A DNA stretch of 64,000 nt. Origin: SVTX01 sp045612105. Its GTDB lineage: Bacteria > Bacillota > Clostridia > Oscillospirales > CAG-272. The stretch lies in contig JAZKYL010000153.1 in assembly GCA_045612105.1 (NCBI GenBank), positions 15,987 through 79,986 of the forward strand, given 5' to 3'. Each line of letters starts with the position of its first letter. Positions within the stretch are counted from its first letter, which is position 1. The position numbers and the translations under genes were made by a program. This document shows positions 59,740 through 64,000 of the stretch, in pieces. The notes under the pieces are model-generated. The model ran no database searches, was not told where the DNA came from, and was given only the letters and a program-made list of their open reading frames with translations.

Positions 59740-60603
59740 TTATTTAGACTTAACTGCCATAAACTTGCCTGCCTTGTTTCGGTGGATAAACTGGGAATTT
59801 CCTTCAATACCATTTTCGAGACAAATCTTATCCAGATCAGTAATGGTAGGACTGAAAATCTCCAGTTCAAACATATCTGTAAACCACAGGGCCAAAGCAG
59901 TGTAGTCAGCCGCAGTTGACGTGTCGGTATGCTTGAACACCTTAATCATATGCGCAAGCATTACCGGATCGTCAATGTACTTGCAAACAACAGCAATGAT
60001 AGTTTCTCTGGTTATGTACTCAAATGGGAATTCCCAATTGTTATCAATATAAGAAACGTGCTTGTCATAATCCTTCATATACCAAGGATCGTTCTGAATC
60101 ACCACCATAGAACACTCCTGAAGTTCTTCCATCATTTTGTCAAAGTTTTCGTCACTAATAAAGGCATCATAATTTCCCTTAAAAGTGAGAATACCCTCAA
60201 ACACAGAACGGAGTTCTTTTTCGTCCAGCCAATACATATTGCGTTCAAGAAGGGATTCGTCGTACTTTTCGTGCATAACCATATGCGCACACTGGGATTC
60301 ATAGTATGCCTGATCAAACAGCGAACGCGCAACACTGATAGCCTCAGCCGACATTTTACCATAGAGCCATACATAATACGGAACCCCATGCTTTGTTTCT
60401 GAGTGCTTTTTGTTCAGGTCTCTCCAAGCATTCTCAAGAATCTTATTAATCTTCGTCAGAAACCTAGCTGTGTCATTGCCAGGTCTAATGTAATAGTATC
60501 CATGCACGATTGCTGTGAATGCTTCGTCCGTGCTATAGGCTACCTTCTGCTCACTTGAGCACACAAGTCTGTTGATAATGTTAATTACGTCTTTGTTAGT
60601 CAT
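59740..60603 (-). CDS. Unrecognised protein, paralogue family 1, member D
   Basis: A 287-residue soluble protein, paralogous to 58266 and 61537: head MTNKDVINIINRLV, then FTAIVHGYYYIRPGNDTARF with the family signature. The middle is acidic and helical (YDESLLERNMYWLDEKELRS), with a Trp/Tyr-rich stretch (QNDPWYMKDYDKHVSY). No enzyme motif seen. GAGG lies 9 nt before the ATG. Confidence 0.65.
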   Translation of the reverse strand: MTNKDVINIINRLVCSSEQKVAYSTDEAFTAIVHGYYYIRPGNDTARFLTKINKILENAWRDLNKKHSETKHGVPYYVWLYGKMSAEAISVARSLFDQAYYESQCAHMVMHEKYDESLLERNMYWLDEKELRSVFEGILTFKGNYDAFISDENFDKMMEELQECSMVVIQNDPWYMKDYDKHVSYIDNNWEFPFEYITRETIIAVVCKYIDDPVMLAHMIKVFKHTDTSTAADYTALALWFTDMFELEIFSPTITDLDKICLENGIEGNSQFIHRNKAGKFMAVKSK

Positions 60604-60649
60604 TTTAATTTACCTCTTTCATAATTTATTGTAATTTTAGATTCTTTAA

Positions 60650-61033
60650 TTAAAGCTCTATCGGTGGAAGTTTCTTCAGCTCTTTCCACTCTTCAAGATC
60701 AATGGTTGTATAAATGTAATCGCTAGAAGGTTGGTTATATTTAGACCAACAGTCCAACATTGATTTCAAGCAATCAGGATCGTTCTCAATCTCCAGATAA
60801 GTTTCAATCTTATTCATGTCCTTTGCAAATACTCGAATTTCAATACCCGGAGCTACGTGCATTGTGACATCATGGTTAAGATAAATGTTTTTGGCAATAT
60901 CTTTGTGAAGATCTTTGAGTTTAATATTCTCAAACTCCTTCTCACAATAATTGCCGTTCTCATTGTAGTGTCCCACCACCGCACAGACGGTGGTGTATTT
61001 GTTATAAGTGGTCTTATTGATATTTGCTTTCAT
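60650..61033 (-). CDS. Unrecognised 127-residue protein
   Basis: No family recognised. A soluble protein beginning MKANINKTTYNKYTTVCAVV, with beta segments near the head and a central helix (LKDLHKDIAKNIYLNHDVTM). The end is acidic with an LEEWKELKKLPPIEL tail. AAGGAGAAA precedes the ATG. Part of the leftward operon; function unknown. Confidence 0.6.
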   Translation of the reverse strand: MKANINKTTYNKYTTVCAVVGHYNENGNYCEKEFENIKLKDLHKDIAKNIYLNHDVTMHVAPGIEIRVFAKDMNKIETYLEIENDPDCLKSMLDCWSKYNQPSSDYIYTTIDLEEWKELKKLPPIEL

Positions 61034-61069
61034 CTTGTTATTTCTCCTTATGTTTTATTGTTTTTTATT

Positions 61070-61468
61070 TCAAGCAACAGTAAGATTAATTTCTGCTACT
61101 GGAATTACGTGTTTCTTTGCTTTTGGAAAAACACCTGGTGCTCGTACAGGGTACTTGTTGAGAATATATTCTCCAGCGCTAGTCTTGAACATCACGGTAA
61201 TCTGATCGGCACACCCCGAGAAGTACGACTTGTTGCAGTCTACTACCACACCAATAACCTGAATAAGGTTTGAAGGACCTGCATTGACACAAACACAAGT
61301 ATCATTTGTTTCAATCGCACAGTTCAAAGTTTCAATATGCTTTGCGAAAGCACTGTTAGTTCCTACACGAAGATGTCCAAGTTTTGTGACATCAACAAAG
61401 AAAGAATGAACGGAACCGAGCGCATAGCTCGAGAGAGGGAGACTGGAATCATAGATAGAAATAGACAT
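61070..61468 (-). CDS. Unrecognised 132-residue beta-rich protein
   Basis: No family recognised. A Val/Ser/Ala-rich protein that looks mostly beta (LGSVHSFFVDVTKLGHLRVG, DTCVCVNAGPSNLIQVIGVV), with cysteines spread over the middle. No signal peptide or membrane helix. CGGAGGT precedes the ATG. Second gene of the leftward operon. Confidence 0.6.
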   Translation of the reverse strand: MSISIYDSSLPLSSYALGSVHSFFVDVTKLGHLRVGTNSAFAKHIETLNCAIETNDTCVCVNAGPSNLIQVIGVVVDCNKSYFSGCADQITVMFKTSAGEYILNKYPVRAPGVFPKAKKHVIPVAEINLTVA

Positions 61469-61536
61469 AATGTACCTCCGAGTTTTATATTAGTTTATTT
61501 TCTGTACAAGGTTTAGATTAGTTCGAGGTTTTTTAC

Positions 61537-62157
61537 TCAACTAGCCATACACGAATCGATTGTAATTTCAAGATTATTAGGATTAAAAACATTCGTGCTG
61601 AGGGCGTTGTCAAGGTCAAGCAGCATGTTGGCGTAAGTGTATGCGGTGTTGGTATCTGCGTAACAGATGATCTTGGCCATCAGTCTAGCAAAACACTCAT
61701 TATATGCTACACCATTGAACGCGCTGTCAATAGACTTAAAGGTATTGAGAAGTTCGGAAAGTTCCTGATTCTGCTTAAATCCAAGTCTATCGCGGAATTT
61801 CTTGGTAGTTGTGCTAGTTACAAAGTTGATGTCGATCTCATCGAGCATCGAGTCGAAGTATTCTTCATCGAAGTTTTCCTTAATACAATTCATGAGCGCA
61901 AGCGATGTCGTGGTTCTTACACACTTGTTAAAGGGAATATGCTTGCCTCTGCGGACGTACATGATCTCCCCTGCTGCACGACTGTTTTCGAGACATTCGT
62001 GGACTTCTCTGTAGAACTTAGTTGTGTTTTCGCCAGGCTTAACGTACAGGAACCCATTAGTAAGGGTGAGAAGCACTTCTCTGGAGTTGATGTGGTCGGG
62101 AATGGAGTTGATGTCTCCGATGTTCTGGATCATGGTAACAAATTCGTAGTTCTTCAT
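61537..62157 (-). CDS. Unrecognised protein, paralogue family 1, member A
   Basis: A 206-residue protein, the shortest of three paralogues, lacking about 75 C-terminal residues relative to the other two. The shared head is MKNYEFVTMIQNI, with the signature TNGFLYVKPGENTTKFYREV and the following region KCVRTTTSLALMNCIKENFD, EEYFDSMLDEID. First gene of the leftward operon; GAAAGGAATT precedes the ATG. Function unknown. Confidence 0.65.
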   Translation of the reverse strand: MKNYEFVTMIQNIGDINSIPDHINSREVLLTLTNGFLYVKPGENTTKFYREVHECLENSRAAGEIMYVRRGKHIPFNKCVRTTTSLALMNCIKENFDEEYFDSMLDEIDINFVTSTTTKKFRDRLGFKQNQELSELLNTFKSIDSAFNGVAYNECFARLMAKIICYADTNTAYTYANMLLDLDNALSTNVFNPNNLEITIDSCMAS

Positions 62158-62548
62158 AGTTGAATTCCTTTCATAAGTGAAATGTTGTTTTAGATTTCTT
62201 AAAAATTAGCACGTGGTTGTCATTGATTACAGATATAGGGGGGACTACAGATAACTGAGAATGTGGGAATAGGAACAGCGCACGAAGATATAGAAATTAA
62301 ATATGAAACATACACAGTTTTAAAAAACAGGGAGTAAAAAGTAACTTAGGGTATAACTCAAAAAATTGAGGGGTGGTGGACTTACTAGTTCACTTTACTT
62401 TTTTAAAACTAGATATATTTATTTGTCAAGGTTCAGAGGGTACAGAAAGAACTGTACATTAGGTAACGAAAAATTTAAATGAAGGGACATCCACCGGGGT
62501 AAATAATTATAGAAAATGAAGATAATACAAATTTATCAAAAATTAATA

Positions 62549-62603
62549 AATATCTCTCTTTCCTTCTTCATTATACAAAATGAAAATTCTATTATCTGGG
62601 CTT
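62549..62603. repeat. 55-bp direct repeat, copy 1
   Basis: Begins AATATCTCTCTTTCC and is nearly identical to the copy at 62648-62702, offset by 99 bp. Both copies contain ATTATACAAAATG and end in ATTATCTGGGCTT. Confidence 0.85.
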
Positions 62604-62647
62604 ACTGAGACCAAAATGAAAATTATTTGAATTTTTTTAAAACAACC

Positions 62648-62702
62648 AATATCTCTCTTTCCTTCTTCATTATACAAAATGAAAGTTCTATTATCTGGGC
62701 TT
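62648..62702. repeat. 55-bp direct repeat, copy 2
   Basis: Same sequence as copy 1 except one position (A/G) in the tract after CAAAATGAAA. The near-identity implies recent duplication or selection for function. Confidence 0.85.
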
Positions 62703-62719
62703 GACAAGACCAAATAAAA

Positions 62720-62747
62720 AGAGTGACTTGTTTTCACAAATCACTCT
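62720..62747 (-). terminator. Terminator of the HTH regulator gene
   Basis: A 12-bp stem AGAGTGATTTGT / ACAAGTCACTCT (one G-U) with a GAAA loop on the minus strand, then TTTTTATTT. It lies 15 bp past the regulator stop. Confidence 0.85.
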
Positions 62748-62762
62748 AAATTTACTTATTAT

Positions 62763-63551
62763 TTAACGAAACAATCTTACATCAGCATATTTTTTTAGGG
62801 TCTCATTAATCTCATAAGGAATAAATCGTCTATGACTATTACTTTTTAGAATGGCTTCTATAACCACCTCAGCTTTTACATTTCGTCTAAATTCATATCC
62901 AACGCTATTTAGTAATCTTTTGGCCTCATCATATTCTAGTTCTAATGCAAAACACAACCTAAATAGATGTTCTCTTGAAACCGTGTTGTTTTTTTCCCTT
63001 CTTATGGCATCGAATGTATTACCTGGAACACCATAATTTATAACCAATTTATCGCGAAACTCTTTTTTTACAGCTCCAAGCGTTTTTTTACCGATTTTAT
63101 GATTATCATAATATTTATCAAGGAGCTCGTTAAACACTTTGCAAAACGATTGCTCCTCTCGGGGAACTTCAACTATAAGAAGTCGGTTAAGCACAGTATT
63201 CTGATTATTCAACCAACTTTCATTTTCATCAACATCAGCATCTGGAGAATATACCTCTTCAACATATCGTCTAATCCATTGCTGATACTCGTCTTCATAA
63301 AAGTTATTAGCCGCATATTGAAAAACCATTTTAACTTGATCAGTAGCATAAGGTGGACCCCAACCTCGGCCTAGGCAGGTGAATTCGTGAGCTCGTTTCT
63401 CTACCGCTACTTTACTTCTTGTGTTGAAACCTTTATCCGCTAGCCTATCCATCAATTCATCTAGATAGCGTCCTGAAACAGTATTGTAATCTTTTTCTTC
63501 ACAAAACTTGCAAACAATATAATCCTCTTCAAACGTCCATCTCTGTGCCAT
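62763..63551 (-). CDS. Myb/SANT-like plus helix-turn-helix regulator
   Basis: A 262-residue protein. The head RWTFEEDYIVCKFCEEKDYN resembles a Myb/SANT-type domain, and the C-terminal half (about 170-262) has an HTH-like arrangement typical of phage-element regulators (VPGNTFDAIRREKNNTVSRE, then HLFRLCFALELEYDEAKRLL, then NSVGYEFRRN). It is divergent from a serine recombinase, so it probably controls it or the leftward operon. The ATG at 63551 follows GGAGG. The exact HTH type is not certain. Confidence 0.65.
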   Translation of the reverse strand: MAQRWTFEEDYIVCKFCEEKDYNTVSGRYLDELMDRLADKGFNTRSKVAVEKRAHEFTCLGRGWGPPYATDQVKMVFQYAANNFYEDEYQQWIRRYVEEVYSPDADVDENESWLNNQNTVLNRLLIVEVPREEQSFCKVFNELLDKYYDNHKIGKKTLGAVKKEFRDKLVINYGVPGNTFDAIRREKNNTVSREHLFRLCFALELEYDEAKRLLNSVGYEFRRNVKAEVVIEAILKSNSHRRFIPYEINETLKKYADVRLFR

Positions 63552-63582
63552 AATACACCTCCATAGAATTTGGTACAAGCAT

Positions 63583-63611
63583 AGTATAGCATACTTTTGC
63601 TACTGTTTCAA
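63583..63611 (-). promoter_or_regulatory. sigma-A promoter of the regulator gene
   Basis: On the minus strand TTGAAA (63611-63606), a 17-bp spacer and TATACT (63588-63583). Confidence 0.7.
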
Positions 63612-63621
63612 GCACCAAAAC

Positions 63622-63649
63622 AAAGTTTGCGAAAGTTATACCAAAAGTT
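63622..63649 (+). repeat. Three AAAGTT direct repeats, candidate operators
   Basis: AAAGTT at 63622, 63632 and 63644 (spacing 10 and 12 bp, about one helical turn) lies between the divergent genes, just upstream of the regulator promoter. A related AACTTT occurs near 63695. A binding site for the adjacent regulator is plausible. Confidence 0.4.
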
Positions 63650-63735
63650 AGTGCCATATTAGCAATTACACGGCATAATTAAAGCATCAAAAGAAACTTT
63701 AGTTACTTTTAATACTAATAAGGAAGGTTTTATTA

Positions 63736-64000
63736 TGATTTATGCCTATTGCCGTGTATCCACGCCACACCAGCGACTCGAACGCCAGATTACCAACATC
63801 ACCGAGCTTTATCCCAAAGCAACTATCTTTAGAGAGTTCTACACTGGAACCACTCAGAACCGACCTAACTGGGAACGACTCATGGCACAAATAAAAAAGG
63901 AAGACACTATAGTTTTTGATAGTGTCTCCCGTATGAGCCGTAATGCAGCCGAAGGATTTAAAGATTATAAAATGCTTTATGAGTCCGGCGTCAATCTCAT
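63736..64000 (+). CDS. Serine recombinase (resolvase/invertase type), N-terminal part
   Basis: The first 88 codons of a serine recombinase; the rest is beyond the window. The catalytic serine lies in IYAYCRVSTPHQRLERQ and the active-site arginines in DSVSRMSRNAAEGF. The YCRVS and DR/DS-x-S-R motifs match the small resolvase/invertase group rather than large integrases, though the total length is unknown. AAGGAAGG precedes the ATG. It could resolve multimers of the element or invert a segment. Confidence 0.88.

Larger units (their letters stand above)
62158..62762. other. 605-bp gene-free regulatory region, candidate origin of replication
   Basis: AT-rich and without a convincing gene. It holds the promoter region of the leftward operon (TTGACA at 62429 on the minus strand, with no clean -10), a palindrome GTACAG/CTGTAC (62440-62457), two 55-bp direct repeats and the terminator of the regulator gene. 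Repeats next to a polymerase-like replication operon make an origin plausible. Confidence 0.4.

Noticed and set aside
62543..62737. A 64-codon leftward frame containing the repeated motif SPDNRxFILYNEEGKRDI
   Set aside because: Its ATG lies inside the terminator hairpin of the regulator gene and has no ribosome site. The repeated motif simply reflects the 55-bp DNA repeat.

Overview
The window looks like the chromosome of an anaerobic gut-type Clostridia species (Bacillota). Supporting this are AGGAGG-type ribosome binding sites, near-consensus sigma-A promoters with 17-bp spacers, rubrerythrin, the YmfF/YmfH peptidase pair, MutS2, TmcAL, the YceD-RpmF pair and many plant-glycan genes. The exact genus cannot be read from the sequence. 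There are two parts: a housekeeping and glycan-use backbone (1 to about 49.1 kb), and a visibly AT-richer mobile element that starts at a tRNA-Pro gene and runs past the right edge.

Backbone, left half: miaB (cut by the left edge); an operon of two M16 peptidases, lgt and folD; an Mrp-type P-loop ATPase; yceD-rpmF; tmcAL; a run of GH2 glycosidase, SDR, asparaginase, NERD protein and phosphoesterase; rhaA; a secreted dockerin protein; hexapeptide transferase, mutS2 and dxs; a small lipoprotein; lnt; an RluC/D pseudouridine synthase; upp. Backbone, right half: an SGNH esterase plus an alpha/beta-hydrolase esterase, an AraC regulator overlapping mtaB, rpmB, a GME-like protein, rubrerythrin, and rpsF-ssb-rpsR. 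Two giant surface lipoproteins follow: a 1934-residue protein with an A-B-A-B repeat architecture, and a 1720-residue protein combining collagen-like Gly-X-Y repeats with BspA-type leucine-rich repeats.

Mobile element (49.1 kb to beyond 64 kb): after tRNA-Pro(GGG) come short direct repeats, an RNase III homologue with a long leader, and a three-gene TIR / ThsB-like TIR / membrane-protein operon that looks like an anti-phage defence cassette. Next are a DUF6809 gene overlapping a tyrosine integrase, two small genes, and a ten-gene leftward operon (62157 to 55288). Its last gene resembles a minimal superfamily-A (Pol I / TV-Pol-like) polymerase with a winged-helix-like N-terminus. The operon also carries two DUF669-like (candidate ssDNA-binding) proteins, three paralogues of an unrecognised family and several orphans. 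A 605-bp gene-free region with 55-bp direct repeats precedes it, then a Myb/SANT-plus-HTH regulator divergent from a serine recombinase cut by the right edge.

The strongest candidates for something undescribed are the polymerase-like replication operon with its paralogous families, and the RNase III plus TIR/TIR/TM cassette. All functional statements on the element are inferences from motifs and context; no database search was possible.
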